Assembly: GCF_011047135.1 (NCBI RefSeq)
Contig: NZ_CP049255.1
Coordinates: 2,790,001-2,854,000, forward strand
From: Microbacterium endophyticum
GTDB taxonomy: Bacteria; Actinomycetota; Actinomycetes; Actinomycetales; Microbacteriaceae
DNA: 64,000 nt
Direction of reading: 5' to 3'
The first letter of the stretch is position 1. Every line of letters starts with the position of its first letter. The position numbers and the translations under genes are program-made. The notes beneath the pieces were generated by a model, which saw only the letters and a list, made by a program, of their open reading frames with translations, was not told the DNA's origin and made no database searches. Shown here piece by piece: positions 37,371 through 46,030 of the stretch.

Positions 37371-38630
37371 ATGATCGAGACCCTCGTGAGTGCACAAGCA
37401 CGGATGCTCCGCGCCAAAACAGCCGCGCGCGAGATCGCGCTGCTGAGCGATGATCAGAAAACAAGAGCCCTCGAGGCGATTGCAGCCGCAATCTTGGCGG
37501 ACTCGGCGGTTATTGTCGCCGCAAACGCCGAGGACCTCGCTCGCGGTGAGGCAAGTGGACTCTCGCTCGCGCTCCGAGATCGTCTCCGACTCGATGACGC
37601 GCGCGTGGCGGCGCTCGCCAGCGCCGTCCGAGATGTTGCGGATCTTCCGGATCCCGTTGGTCGAGTGTTAGATGATCGCATGCTCGAAAACGGGCTGCAC
37701 CTGCAGAAGGTCGCTGTGCCTTTTGGTGTGGTCGGCTCGATTTACGAGGCCAGACCCAATGTCACCGTCGATATCGCGGCGCTCGCTCTTCGTTCGGGAA
37801 ACGCAATCGTGTTGCGCGGCGGCAGCGCGGCGGAAAAGACAAATTCAGCACTCGTCACCACGATGCGGCGGGCACTCGGTGCTGTTGGCATCACGCCAGA
37901 AGCGATTCAGACAATCGACGAATTCGGTCGCGAAGGCGCCCGGGAGTTGATGCATGCGCGGGGCATCGTTGATGTTCTCGTTCCGCGGGGCAGTGCTGAG
38001 CTGATTTCCACGGTTGTCACTGAGTCGACTGTTCCGGTGATCGAAACAGGAGCAGGTGTTGTGCACATCCTGCTCGATGCGTCCGCTCCGCTGGAGTGGG
38101 CGCGGGAGATCGTCGTCAATGCAAAGGTTCAGCGCCCAAGCGTCTGTAACTCCGTGGAGACCGTATTAGTGCACCGCGATGCAGCCGAGCGCCTCATAGC
38201 GCCCGTCACGGCGGCGCTTCAAGCTGACGGCGTTGTGGTTCATGGCGATGCCGATGTGCAGAAGTGGGGGATGAACATCGTCCCGGCTACTACTGAAGAT
38301 TGGGCCACCGAGTATCTCGGACTTGAGATAGCAATGCGTGTTGTCGATGACCTTGACGCGGCGCTCGCTCATATTCGAGAGTTTTCGACTCAGCACACGG
38401 AGTCGATAATCACCACCGACGATTCAGCGGCTCACAGGTTTCTCGCGGAAGTCGATTCCGCTGTCGTGATGGTGAACGCATCAACCCGGTTCACAGACGG
38501 AAGCGAATTCGGGTTTGGCGCAGAAGTCGGGATTTCTACCCAAAAACTGCACGCCCGCGGCCCGATGGGGCTTTCTGAACTCACCAGCACGAAGTGGCTG
38601 GCGCGCGGCGCCGGTCAGGTTCGCGCCTGA
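37371..38630 (+). CDS. proA: Gamma-glutamyl phosphate reductase
   Basis: Second enzyme of proline biosynthesis (419 aa), reducing gamma-glutamyl phosphate with NADPH. ALDH-fold motifs: VPFGVVGSIYEARPNVT, RGGSAAEKTNSALV, the catalytic cysteine in QRPSVCNSVET, and VNASTRFTDGSEFGFGAEVGISTQKLHARGPMGL. It is immediately downstream of proB, so both steps are encoded together. Confidence 0.97.
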   Translation: MIETLVSAQARMLRAKTAAREIALLSDDQKTRALEAIAAAILADSAVIVAANAEDLARGEASGLSLALRDRLRLDDARVAALASAVRDVADLPDPVGRVLDDRMLENGLHLQKVAVPFGVVGSIYEARPNVTVDIAALALRSGNAIVLRGGSAAEKTNSALVTTMRRALGAVGITPEAIQTIDEFGREGARELMHARGIVDVLVPRGSAELISTVVTESTVPVIETGAGVVHILLDASAPLEWAREIVVNAKVQRPSVCNSVETVLVHRDAAERLIAPVTAALQADGVVVHGDADVQKWGMNIVPATTEDWATEYLGLEIAMRVVDDLDAALAHIREFSTQHTESIITTDDSAAHRFLAEVDSAVVMVNASTRFTDGSEFGFGAEVGISTQKLHARGPMGLSELTSTKWLARGAGQVRA

Positions 38631-38686
38631 CCGCCTAGACTGGACGGGCGCATGCGCGCCAACCCGACATCCCGAACGGAGTACAG

Positions 38687-38911
38687 ATGACCTTCTCAAC
38701 GCTCGTCGCATTTGCGGCTGAGGAGTCAGAGCACCACGGAAACGTGGCGCTCGAGACGATCGGGTTCTTTTTCATTGCGCTGCTGGTTTTCACGGTGCTC
38801 GGTCTCGTTGCATGGTCATATCGCGGTGTCGCCAACAGGCATCCCCAGAAGGCGCAAGCGTATGCAGCAACTCACGTGAAAGAGCTCCAAAAACCGGAGC
38901 ACGGCCACTAG
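38687..38911 (+). CDS. Small single-pass membrane protein
   Basis: A 74-aa protein with one hydrophobic helix ([21 protein letters not shown], residues about 25-45) between a short acidic/His N-terminus ([10 protein letters not shown]) and a basic tail. No known domain recognised. CGGAG lies about eight bases before the ATG, and TAGACT upstream may be a -10. It stands between proA and nadD, where relatives also have a small membrane protein. Function unknown. Confidence 0.72.
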   Translation: MTFSTLVAFAAEESEHHGNVALETIGFFFIALLVFTVLGLVAWSYRGVANRHPQKAQAYAATHVKELQKPEHGH

Positions 38912-38918
38912 GAACGTT

Positions 38919-39515
38919 GTGACAGCTGCACAACGGACGCGCGTCGGCGTCATGGGCGGCACCTTCGATCCCATTCATCATGGCCACCTCGTGGCAGCCA
39001 GTGAAGTCGCCGCGTCCTTCGATCTCGACGAAGTGGTCTTTGTGCCGACGGGCGAGCCGTGGCAAAAAAAGAGCGTTACCGCGAGCGAGCATCGTTACCT
39101 CATGACAGTGATCGCGACGGCGTCCAACCCGAGTTTCACTGTGAGCCGCGTTGACATCGATCGCGATGGGCCAACGTACACGATTGATACTCTGCGCGAC
39201 TTGAAGACCGAGCGACCCGATGCAGACTTCTTCTTCATCAGCGGTGCCGATGCCGTAGCGCAAATTCTCAGTTGGAGAGACCATGATGAACTATGGGACC
39301 TCGCACACTTCGTAGCGGTATCCCGACCGGGGCACGTCCTGAGCACAGCGGGGCTTCCCACTAGCGGCGCGAGTCAACTTGAGATTCCTGCGTTGTCCAT
39401 CTCATCAACGGCGTGCCGCCAGCGCGTCCGGAGCGGAAAACCCGTGTGGTACCTCGTACCTGACGGCGTTGTCCAGTACATTGCGAAACACCACCTCTAT
39501 CGGAGCAAGGCATGA
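38919..39515 (+). CDS. nadD: Nicotinate-nucleotide adenylyltransferase
   Basis: Adenylates nicotinate mononucleotide in NAD synthesis (198 aa). Nucleotidyltransferase motifs: [15 protein letters not shown] (with HxGH) at residues about 9-23, [11 protein letters not shown], and [14 protein letters not shown] (ISSTxIR-like). GTG start with AGGAA five bases upstream. Overlaps the next gene by four bases. The nadD-(membrane protein)-rsfS order is usual in Actinobacteria. Confidence 0.96.
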   Translation: MTAAQRTRVGVMGGTFDPIHHGHLVAASEVAASFDLDEVVFVPTGEPWQKKSVTASEHRYLMTVIATASNPSFTVSRVDIDRDGPTYTIDTLRDLKTERPDADFFFISGADAVAQILSWRDHDELWDLAHFVAVSRPGHVLSTAGLPTSGASQLEIPALSISSTACRQRVRSGKPVWYLVPDGVVQYIAKHHLYRSKA

Positions 39516-40468
39516 GTAACTCAGACGAGACGAGCACACCGTCGCTCACGCGTCGGCAGCTGCGGGAACAGCGCAGCACCGGAGCGACTCCCATCATCTC
39601 TAGCGATGCCGAAACCAAAGCTGAACCCGGGCCCCAGGCTGTGCCGCCGCGCGCCCGTGCGGCGGATCCGGCTCGGATGGCGCCGGCCCCGCGGGCTGAC
39701 GCTCAGGTGGACCTCGGCGCCTCGCCCCTCACGCGCCGGCAGGCGCGGGAGCAGGAGCGGATTCGCACTGCTTCAGTCCCGGTGATCTTGCACGATATTC
39801 CTGAACCGGCGCCCGAGGCTGTACCCGAAGCGAAAAAGTCAAAGACATCCGCGAAGGGCAAGGCGAAGCAGATCGAGCAGTCCGAACCGGTCTCCGATCA
39901 CGAATCTCAGCCGATCAGCGATGCGGCTGCTCATCTTGCGCTAGAGGTCGAAGAAGAGCCGGTCGCTGTCGTGAACCCCGGTCTTGGTCAGAAGTTGCTC
40001 GAGGGTGAAGCCGAAAAGGTCGTACTGCCTAATTCTTTTGATCAGCTCATCGCTCGCGGCGCTACATCAACCGGATCGCTGGGTTCCTCGAACGCCCTTA
40101 TTCTTTCGCAAACGCCCAACGGCGCCGGTCTATCGTCACCCGTCGCGTCGACGGGCGAAGTTTTGATTACCGGTACCTTCGCATTACCGGAAGGACTTGG
40201 CTCGACTGGGCACGCTCCCGGTATGGCGGATGGAAAAGAAGCGGACGCGGTCCTCCTCGACGGCGAGTTGCCAGCCGCGTCGTCTCCCACACCTATCGCA
40301 GCAAGCGCCGCGATCAGCACCATCAAGAGTTCCGATGACATGATTCGTCCACCGGCACCCGAAAAAGGTAGCCGTCTTATGCTCGCCCTCGCTATCACCG
40401 CGGGTGCGCTCGCTCTCGCGCTGGTCGGAGTACTTATTCTCGCTTTCGTTACAGGAGTCTTCTCATGA
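39512..40468 (+). CDS. Disordered protein with C-terminal membrane anchor
   Basis: A 318-aa protein of unknown function. Nearly all of it is low-complexity, Pro/Ala/Glu-rich and probably disordered. A short basic motif occurs twice, TRRQLREQR near residue 15 and [10 protein letters not shown] near residue 75. The only folded-looking part is a single C-terminal transmembrane helix ([22 protein letters not shown]), leaving the bulk in the cytosol. It is coupled to nadD (ATGA) and to rsfS (ATGA), so it belongs to the same operon. Similar proteins occupy this slot in Microbacteriaceae. Confidence 0.8.
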   Translation: MSNSDETSTPSLTRRQLREQRSTGATPIISSDAETKAEPGPQAVPPRARAADPARMAPAPRADAQVDLGASPLTRRQAREQERIRTASVPVILHDIPEPAPEAVPEAKKSKTSAKGKAKQIEQSEPVSDHESQPISDAAAHLALEVEEEPVAVVNPGLGQKLLEGEAEKVVLPNSFDQLIARGATSTGSLGSSNALILSQTPNGAGLSSPVASTGEVLITGTFALPEGLGSTGHAPGMADGKEADAVLLDGELPAASSPTPIAASAAISTIKSSDDMIRPPAPEKGSRLMLALAITAGALALALVGVLILAFVTGVFS

Positions 40469-40842
40469 CAGCCACCCCCCAGTCCATTGAAATGCTCCAG
40501 ATCGCGGCGAACGCCGCCGACTCGAAGGGCGGCGATGATCTCGTCGCGCTCGATGTCTCCGAACCCCTACCACTGGTAGACATCTTCTTGCTCGTCACCG
40601 GGCGCAATGAGCGAAACGTCGCGGCCATCGGCGATGAAATCGAAGAGCGGCTCCTGGCCGCAGGGCACAAGCGCCTTCGACGCGAAGGACGCCAGGAATC
40701 CCGTTGGCTGCTCATCGACTTTGGCGACCTGGTCGTGCACATCTTCCACGAGGAAGAGCGCAACTATTACGGCCTCGAGCGTCTCTGGAAGGACTGCCCC
40801 GTCGTTCCCTTCGAGATCGCAGCCCCCGCATCCGCGGAGTGA
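40465..40842 (+). CDS. rsfS: Ribosomal silencing factor RsfS
   Basis: Binds L14 on the 50S subunit and blocks subunit joining when nutrients are low. The 125-aa protein shows the Iojap/RsfS pattern: DIFLLVTGRNERNVAAIGDEIEE, SRWLLIDFGDLVVHIFHEEERNYYGLERLW. It is the last gene of the nadD operon; ATG overlaps the upstream stop. Confidence 0.96.
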   Translation: MTATPQSIEMLQIAANAADSKGGDDLVALDVSEPLPLVDIFLLVTGRNERNVAAIGDEIEERLLAAGHKRLRREGRQESRWLLIDFGDLVVHIFHEEERNYYGLERLWKDCPVVPFEIAAPASAE

Positions 40843-40929
40843 CCGGAAAACGACATTTTCGCGGCCGTCGAATTCGTTCTCACGCCGGAATGTAGTAATC
40901 TAGTCAGGTTGCCTCACGCAGGTAACTAT

Positions 40930-41002
40930 GGGCCTGTGGCGCAGCTGGTAGCGCACCTGCATGGCATGCAGGGGGTCGGGGGTTCGAGTCCCCCCAGGTC
41001 CA
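40930..41002 (+). tRNA. tRNA-Ala (GGC)
   Basis: Acceptor arms GGGCCTG / CAGGTCC (one G-U pair), anticodon stem CCTGC / GCAGG with loop ATGGCAT (anticodon GGC), T-loop TTCGAGT. CCA is not encoded. Confidence 0.95.
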
Positions 41003-41003
41003 C

Positions 41004-41031
41004 AAAAACCCCGGTTTATCCGGGGTTTTTT
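41004..41031 (+). terminator. Terminator of tRNA-Ala
   Basis: AAAAACCCCGG, 5-base loop, CCGGGGTTTTTT: an ideal intrinsic terminator directly after the tRNA. Confidence 0.95.
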
Positions 41032-41110
41032 GTTGTCCGAGCGCTGTTCTTAACCGGTGCGAAGTCTGGGCGAGAGTCGTGCAAGTCCCCTCCCGTCGCT
41101 ATTCGTGGAC

Positions 41111-42001
41111 TCACCATGCGCTGCGCAAGATCTCAACGAACTTGCTCTGCGCGTCGCGGCCTGCGCGGGTGGGAATGAGCGGGTACACATGCACCTGGTT
41201 CGGCGCTTCATAGAGTTGAAAGGGCACATTCGCGTTGCCCGCGATTTTCGCGAGGACGTGAGCATCCGGGTTGAGGACGTCGCGGGTGCCCGTGAAGACG
41301 GTTATCGGGCCGAGTCCTGTGAGATCGCCAAAGAGCGGGCTGACCGTCGGATCGCTCAGTTCAAGGTCACCGCGCCAACTCTCACTGAGCACTTTGCCGC
41401 CGGGTGTGCCGAGCCAAGGGTCAGTGGGTTGCACTTCGGGTATGCGGGGGTTGCTCCACGATAGATCCAGCGCCGGCGAGATGAGCACCGTGTGTGGGAG
41501 GACGACGCCTTCATCGCGTAACGCGAGGGCAGTCGAGAGAGCAATCTGTCCACCGGCAGAATCTCCCGCGAGCGAAGTCGGCCCAAAATAGTCATGACTG
41601 CGGTGAACCAGCGCGCGCACGCCTTCGAGTGCTTCGAGCGCTGTGCCGAAAGGTACGAGCGGGTAGATCGGCAGCGTCACTACTAATGACGCTTCGCTCG
41701 CAAGTCGGGCAGCGAGGTGCCAGTGCTGGGACGCAATCTCGTTGACCCAGCCGCCGCCGTGCACATAGACGAGGCCGCCGCGGGCGGCTTTGGGCCTGAT
41801 CGTATACACGGGCCAGCCATCCACGTGTTCGACATCAACACGGATGCCCCGGCCGAGCCGAGCTGGTGGACCGTATGACGCGGGGCGCAGCTCGCGCTCA
41901 CGGATACGACGCATCGCGCCGTCTGCCGTGATGAAGGTGCGGTTCGCTCGAAGCAACTTTAACGCGATGGGGACCAAGGCGTCGGGCAAAGATGGCGTCA
42001 T
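41111..42001 (-). CDS. Alpha/beta hydrolase (HSL-type esterase)
   Basis: Serine esterase/lipase-like protein of 296 aa. HGGGW (oxyanion hole, about residue 82) and GDSAGG (nucleophile Ser, about residue 147) are diagnostic of the hormone-sensitive-lipase family. Asp in GTRDVLNPDA and His in NQVHVYP complete the triad. No signal peptide. Substrate unknown. AGGGG touches the ATG and so cannot act as a Shine-Dalgarno, whereas GATGCT lies six bases upstream, suggesting a leaderless start. Confidence 0.88.
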   Translation of the reverse strand: MTPSLPDALVPIALKLLRANRTFITADGAMRRIRERELRPASYGPPARLGRGIRVDVEHVDGWPVYTIRPKAARGGLVYVHGGGWVNEIASQHWHLAARLASEASLVVTLPIYPLVPFGTALEALEGVRALVHRSHDYFGPTSLAGDSAGGQIALSTALALRDEGVVLPHTVLISPALDLSWSNPRIPEVQPTDPWLGTPGGKVLSESWRGDLELSDPTVSPLFGDLTGLGPITVFTGTRDVLNPDAHVLAKIAGNANVPFQLYEAPNQVHVYPLIPTRAGRDAQSKFVEILRSAW

Positions 42002-42007
42002 CCCCTA

Positions 42008-42013
42008 AGCATC
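42008..42013 (-). promoter_or_regulatory. Possible leaderless -10 (esterase gene)
   Basis: GATGCT, six bases, then ATG 42001; a weaker match than the TANNNT cases. Confidence 0.3.
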
Positions 42014-42201
42014 GCGCACGCTTCTGGTGATGTCATCGATGACTTCTGAGCGATAGACCGGAGTGCTCCCAATGTGTCGTTTAGGTACCGGAGTTTGGAA
42101 ACCCGGATCTTAATTCCGAATAGGTGCTAAGTTTCCGCCGGGAGCAGTCGCCGTTTATGGCCTTGACGATTATTGCCCTCCTTAATGGAAGGGGTCTCGT
42201 C

Positions 42202-43374
42202 ATGATCCGTATTTATTCGTCTGCACGCACTGCCGCAATCGTTGCTGCGGCCGCCGCCCTCATCTTGATTCCCGCGACAGTCGCCTCCGCGGATACGACT
42301 ATCGACGGGCCCGTCGGACTCGGCACCGCAGGCACATATTCCGTGCTGGCGGCATCAACCGTCACCAACACAAACGTCTCGACCCTTTCGGGAGACCTGG
42401 GATTGAGTCCCGGCTCCTCCATTACTGGCTTTCCCCCAGGGCTTGTTGGCGGCACTGTTCACCAAACAGACGCAGAAGCGGCCCAGGCGCAGGTAGATTT
42501 GACAACCGCCTACAACGTTGCGGCGTCGCTCACGCCCAACCAAACCGGACTCGGCGAGCTCACCGGTCCCTCGCTCACGCCGGGCGTGTACTCCGGCAAC
42601 GCGTTGTCTGTAAACGGAGTACTCGTACTCGCTGGCACCGCAGAGTCGGTGTGGGTATTCCAAGCGTCTTCCACATTGACCGTGGGGTCGTCGGCCCAAG
42701 TCATCATGACGGGCGGCGCGAGCGCGTGCAATGTCTTCTGGCAAGTTGGCACCTCCGCGACCATCGGGACGGGCGCGCAGTTTGTCGGAACGGTAATGGC
42801 AAATATCTCCGTCACGGCGAACACCGCAGCGACTGTCACCGGTCGTCTTCTGGCTCGTACGGGCGCGGTCACGCTCGATACGAACACGCTCACGGCCGCG
42901 ACCGGGTGTTCCACAACACCGGGTGATGTTTCGACCAGCCCCGAGATCACCTCGACAGCGCCCGCGGATGGAACTGTTGGCACGTCCTATTCCCACACGA
43001 TTACATCGTCGGGTACTCCGGATGCGACATACAGCGTGACGACCGGACAGCTGCCCATGGGCCTTGTATTCGATGGCACGACGGGGACGATTTCTGGTAC
43101 GCCGACGGTGCCCGGGTCGACCACCTTCACCGTCACGGCAAGCAACGGCACATCGCCAGATGACGAAGTGACCTACGTATTAACCGTGAACGCGGTGAGT
43201 CCTGAAGTCGCCCCGGAGACGCCAGCGGACAACCAACCTGTTTCCAGTGATGAAGCCCCATTGCTTGCTGAGAGCGGACTCTCGCTCGGCGCAACGCCGT
43301 TCGTGGGATTCGCCTTCGTTGCTCTAGGCGTACTCGCTGTGATCCGTTCGCGGCGCGTGGCGACTCGCCGCTAA
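42202..43374 (+). CDS. DUF3494 ice-binding-like surface protein
   Basis: Secreted protein (390 aa) with a Sec signal peptide (RTAAIVAAAAALILIPATVASA, cleavage before DTTIDGP). Residues about 40-235 match the DUF3494 ice-binding beta-solenoid: LGTAGTYSVLAASTVTNTN, SGDLGLSPG, LTPGVYSG, WVFQASSTLTVGSSAQV, ACNVFWQVGTSATIGTGAQFVGTVMA. A putative Ig-like domain (about 250-325, LPMGLVFDGTTGTISGTP) follows. The end has LAESG, a hydrophobic helix and RSRRVATRR, resembling a cell-wall sorting signal. ATG 42202 is preferred for the signal peptide and an AAGGGG upstream. Ice binding is likely but not proven for every member. Confidence 0.88.
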   Translation: MIRIYSSARTAAIVAAAAALILIPATVASADTTIDGPVGLGTAGTYSVLAASTVTNTNVSTLSGDLGLSPGSSITGFPPGLVGGTVHQTDAEAAQAQVDLTTAYNVAASLTPNQTGLGELTGPSLTPGVYSGNALSVNGVLVLAGTAESVWVFQASSTLTVGSSAQVIMTGGASACNVFWQVGTSATIGTGAQFVGTVMANISVTANTAATVTGRLLARTGAVTLDTNTLTAATGCSTTPGDVSTSPEITSTAPADGTVGTSYSHTITSSGTPDATYSVTTGQLPMGLVFDGTTGTISGTPTVPGSTTFTVTASNGTSPDDEVTYVLTVNAVSPEVAPETPADNQPVSSDEAPLLAESGLSLGATPFVGFAFVALGVLAVIRSRRVATRR

Positions 43375-44235
43375 GGCATCCAGCGCGATGCGCTCGAGTT
43401 GATCGCGGAGCGGGGCGGCGCGTGTCGCGAAGACGCGTTGCATCCGGCCGTATTCAGTCTTTCCTGCTGACGTTTCGATTGCTATCGGTGCATAGCCCCA
43501 AGCGCTCAGATCATATGGCGACGCACGCATATCTACTTCTCTGATCGACTTGGCGAGGTCGAAAGTTTCAAGAAGCAACTGTCCCGGTACTAGTGGCCCG
43601 AGTTTCACAGCCCACTTGTAGAGGTCCATGTTCGAGTGGAGGCATCCCGGCTGCTCATTGTTGACACGTTCCTGTGCGGATAGCTGAATGATATTTCTCG
43701 GACCCGCGGCAGGAGTGAAAAACCGGAACGCATCGAAGTGAGTGCAGCGTATTTCGTGTCTTTCAACAACAGCATTAGTGCCCGACGTTCCCAGCCTGAG
43801 TGGCACGTCGTGGCGTACTTCGGAGCTTCTATACAGCATCGCCCACTCGTGTAGGCCGAAGCATCCGAACGACGGTGTCTTGAGCGCGGTTGCCCGCAAC
43901 ACACCCGCGACCGCTCGTACAAGGGTGTTCTTTTCGTTGGCAAAGAGTGCCGCATCCACGACGAGGTCATCACCCTCGCCGCGATAGCCCCGCCACTGAG
44001 TACGCGACGTAGCTGCTGCCCCCTTTAGGCGCACTCCGGCACCGGGGTGCCAACGGCGAAGGACAGCAGGTTTGTATGAGTAGTAGGTGTAGAGAAAATC
44101 ATCTACCGGATGCGTCTCACCGCGAGCGGCACGCGTACGACGACCCACAGTCATCGTGTCTGCTGAGACGTGATGGATTCGCTCGAGCTCTTGCCATTCG
44201 GCGAGCTCAAGGCACATAGGAGGTGGACTCGTCAC
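43324..44235 (-). CDS. Conserved actinobacterial protein, often labelled 3-methyladenine DNA glycosylase
   Basis: A 303-aa soluble protein with conserved HPVDDFLYTYYSYKPAVLRRWHPG near residue 45, FGCFGLHEWAMLYR in the middle, RCTHFDAFRFF and PGCLHSNMDLYKW. Actinobacterial databases often label such proteins 3-methyladenine DNA glycosylase, but I see no helix-hairpin-helix or AAG-type signature, so the name is provisional. Two features add weight: its ATG overlaps the stop of the SRAP gene, another DNA-repair function, and the pair is cotranscribed. Its 3' end overlaps the convergent ice-binding gene by 51 bases. Confidence 0.75.
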   Translation of the reverse strand: MTSPPPMCLELAEWQELERIHHVSADTMTVGRRTRAARGETHPVDDFLYTYYSYKPAVLRRWHPGAGVRLKGAAATSRTQWRGYRGEGDDLVVDAALFANEKNTLVRAVAGVLRATALKTPSFGCFGLHEWAMLYRSSEVRHDVPLRLGTSGTNAVVERHEIRCTHFDAFRFFTPAAGPRNIIQLSAQERVNNEQPGCLHSNMDLYKWAVKLGPLVPGQLLLETFDLAKSIREVDMRASPYDLSAWGYAPIAIETSAGKTEYGRMQRVFATRAAPLRDQLERIALDALAASRHAPRTDHSEYA

Positions 44236-44945
44236 TCGAACCGCGCAGGCTCAATGAGCTCAGGGGAATTGTTCCGCACATTGCCGACTGCAGCGGAGAC
44301 GACGTGGTTGTCGAGAGTCTCTGACAAATCGGGTGCCGCATCGACAGCAGCATCGAGGATGTCGCCGACGTTATCGATTGTCGGATCGAGCCAGGCTTCC
44401 GCCACATCCGGGTCGACAAACAGTGGCATTCGATCGTGAATCGAACCGAGTGTGCCGACAGCGGAACGTGTGAGGATCGTGAAACTCAGCATCCATGGAC
44501 TTGTGCCGGCTGCGGCTGCAGGGTTCTTCCACCACTCGTACAGCCCCGCGAAGAACATCGGTTCGCCCTCTGCGGGGTGGATGTAGTGCGGGGTCTTTCC
44601 CGCTGCAGTGGTCTTCCACTCGTAGTATCCGGATGCCGGCACTACTGCGCGCCGCTTTTCGAGAGCGCCGCGGAACATAGGTTTGGTCTCGATCTCCTCT
44701 ACACGAGCGTTGAAGGCACGACCACCAATCGAGGGGTCTTTTGCCCAGCCCGGAACTAGTCCCCAACGTGCCGGTTCCACACGTCGCGTTGGCGGCTCTG
44801 TCTTGATCGAGTCAAGAACGATTGCCGCCATAGTGGTGGGCGCGATGTTGTAGGAAGGAGGTGGCAGCTCTGCGCTCACGACATCCGCGCGTAATACACC
44901 CACGAGCTCGGCTCCGGCCTTCGCGACTACAAAACGCCCACACAT
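44232..44945 (-). CDS. SOS response-associated peptidase (SRAP/YedK/HMCES family)
   Basis: Forms a thiazolidine DNA-protein crosslink with abasic sites in single-stranded DNA, shielding them during replication. The 237-aa protein begins MCGRF, so Cys2 becomes the reactive N-terminus after Met removal. Other family residues: NIAPT (Asn), FNARVEEIETKPMFR, SGYYEWK (Glu) and the His in SIHDRMPLFV. TAGGCT lies exactly six bases before ATG 44945, a leaderless promoter. The downstream gene is coupled (ATGA). No LexA box is visible upstream. Confidence 0.95.
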   Translation of the reverse strand: MCGRFVVAKAGAELVGVLRADVVSAELPPPSYNIAPTTMAAIVLDSIKTEPPTRRVEPARWGLVPGWAKDPSIGGRAFNARVEEIETKPMFRGALEKRRAVVPASGYYEWKTTAAGKTPHYIHPAEGEPMFFAGLYEWWKNPAAAAGTSPWMLSFTILTRSAVGTLGSIHDRMPLFVDPDVAEAWLDPTIDNVGDILDAAVDAAPDLSETLDNHVVSAAVGNVRNNSPELIEPARFE

Positions 44946-44951
44946 ACATCC

Positions 44952-44957
44952 AGCCTA
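44952..44957 (-). promoter_or_regulatory. -10 element of a probable leaderless promoter (SRAP operon)
   Basis: TAGGCT, six bases, then ATG 44945; no Shine-Dalgarno. Confidence 0.55.
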
Positions 44958-44979
44958 CGGCGCGGCTGTGACACTGAGA

Positions 44980-46026
44980 TCAGTGCTTTGGCGACTCCAC
45001 GAGTCCGAGCTCCTGGAGCTTCTCAAGGAGGCCCGCGCCGTCACCGTCGGTGACCCACGGCACTTCGGCAGCTGCGTGGTTGTTGACGACGGTTCGTCCA
45101 CCCGCGAGTACTGCTTCGGCGGGGGAGAGCTGGCGTATTGCAACGCCTGCCACATGATCAGGATGAGCGCTCGTGAAATCCGTGTAAATCGCGTCGTCGT
45201 GTTGTCCGTCGTCGCCGATGAGGAGCCACTTGACGTCCGGAAACTCGGCAGCGAGGCGTTCCAGGTTTTCGCTCTTGTGGATCTTGCCGCTTCGGAACCA
45301 CCGGTCGTGCGTTGGACCCCAGTCAGTGAGAAGCATGGCGCCAGCGGGGAAGAGGTGGCGTCGGAGGAAACGAGCGAGCGTGGGCGCGATGTTCCACGCG
45401 CCTGTCGAGAGATACACGATCGGTGCTCCGGGGTGCTCACGCACAAGACGCTCGAGCAATACCGACATCCCCGGCACAGGCTGTCGCGCATGCTCGTTGA
45501 TAACGAACGAGTTCCAGGCTGCGAGAAACGGTCGCGGCAGTGCCGTCACCATCACAGTGTCGTCAACGTCTGAAATGACGCCGAATCGAGTATCTCGCCC
45601 CACGATGAAAACGCGGGTTTCCACCGGTTCTCCGCCTTCAACCGACATCCGGAGCGACTGCCATCCCGGCCTCAACGTTGCCGCGATCTCTGTGTCGATA
45701 ACGCCGCCGCGATCGGCGACCACTTCGTGCGTCGCGCCGTCGACACTGATTGTCACTCGGGCGAATCCAATCGGTACCGAGGCAAAACTTCGCCAGCCTC
45801 GAACGCCGGCGTATTCGCCAGCCCCTCGTTCGCGAGCACGCGGCGGAATAACGACGCGCCCAAGTACGCGCACCCAATCGGCGCCGCCGTACCCCGGAAA
45901 AGCCGCAACTGTAGGAATTCTTCCGCTACGGCGGGCCCACATTTCGCGCCATGCATTGATGCGGTGCTCCAGGCGGGCCAACCACAGCACCTTGAGCGGT
46001 CGTTCTGGATCGCGTGAAGGGGACAC
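44980..46026 (-). CDS. App1-like phosphatidate phosphatase (DUF2183)
   Basis: HAD-type phosphatase of 348 aa. The catalytic DxDxT motif is in GVISDVDDTVMVT (about residue 155), and the C-terminal acidic pair is in LLIGDDGQHD. The preceding 150 residues form an Ig-like or beta-rich domain seen in bacterial App1 proteins. Yeast App1 dephosphorylates phosphatidate; bacterial members are only assigned by homology. It starts four bases after the DedA stop, with GGGAG inside the DedA end, so both are in one operon. Confidence 0.87.
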   Translation of the reverse strand: MSPSRDPERPLKVLWLARLEHRINAWREMWARRSGRIPTVAAFPGYGGADWVRVLGRVVIPPRARERGAGEYAGVRGWRSFASVPIGFARVTISVDGATHEVVADRGGVIDTEIAATLRPGWQSLRMSVEGGEPVETRVFIVGRDTRFGVISDVDDTVMVTALPRPFLAAWNSFVINEHARQPVPGMSVLLERLVREHPGAPIVYLSTGAWNIAPTLARFLRRHLFPAGAMLLTDWGPTHDRWFRSGKIHKSENLERLAAEFPDVKWLLIGDDGQHDDAIYTDFTSAHPDHVAGVAIRQLSPAEAVLAGGRTVVNNHAAAEVPWVTDGDGAGLLEKLQELGLVESPKH

Positions 46027-46030
46027 GTGC

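Noticed and set aside
41032..43374. Genomic island inserted at tRNA-Ala
   Set aside because: No integrase gene and no duplicated tRNA 3' end was found downstream; the genes after the tRNA have ordinary base composition by eye.
44946..44979. LexA (SOS) box upstream of the SRAP gene
   Set aside because: No GAAC-N4-GTTC-like palindrome is present in the short gap; only a leaderless -10 was found.
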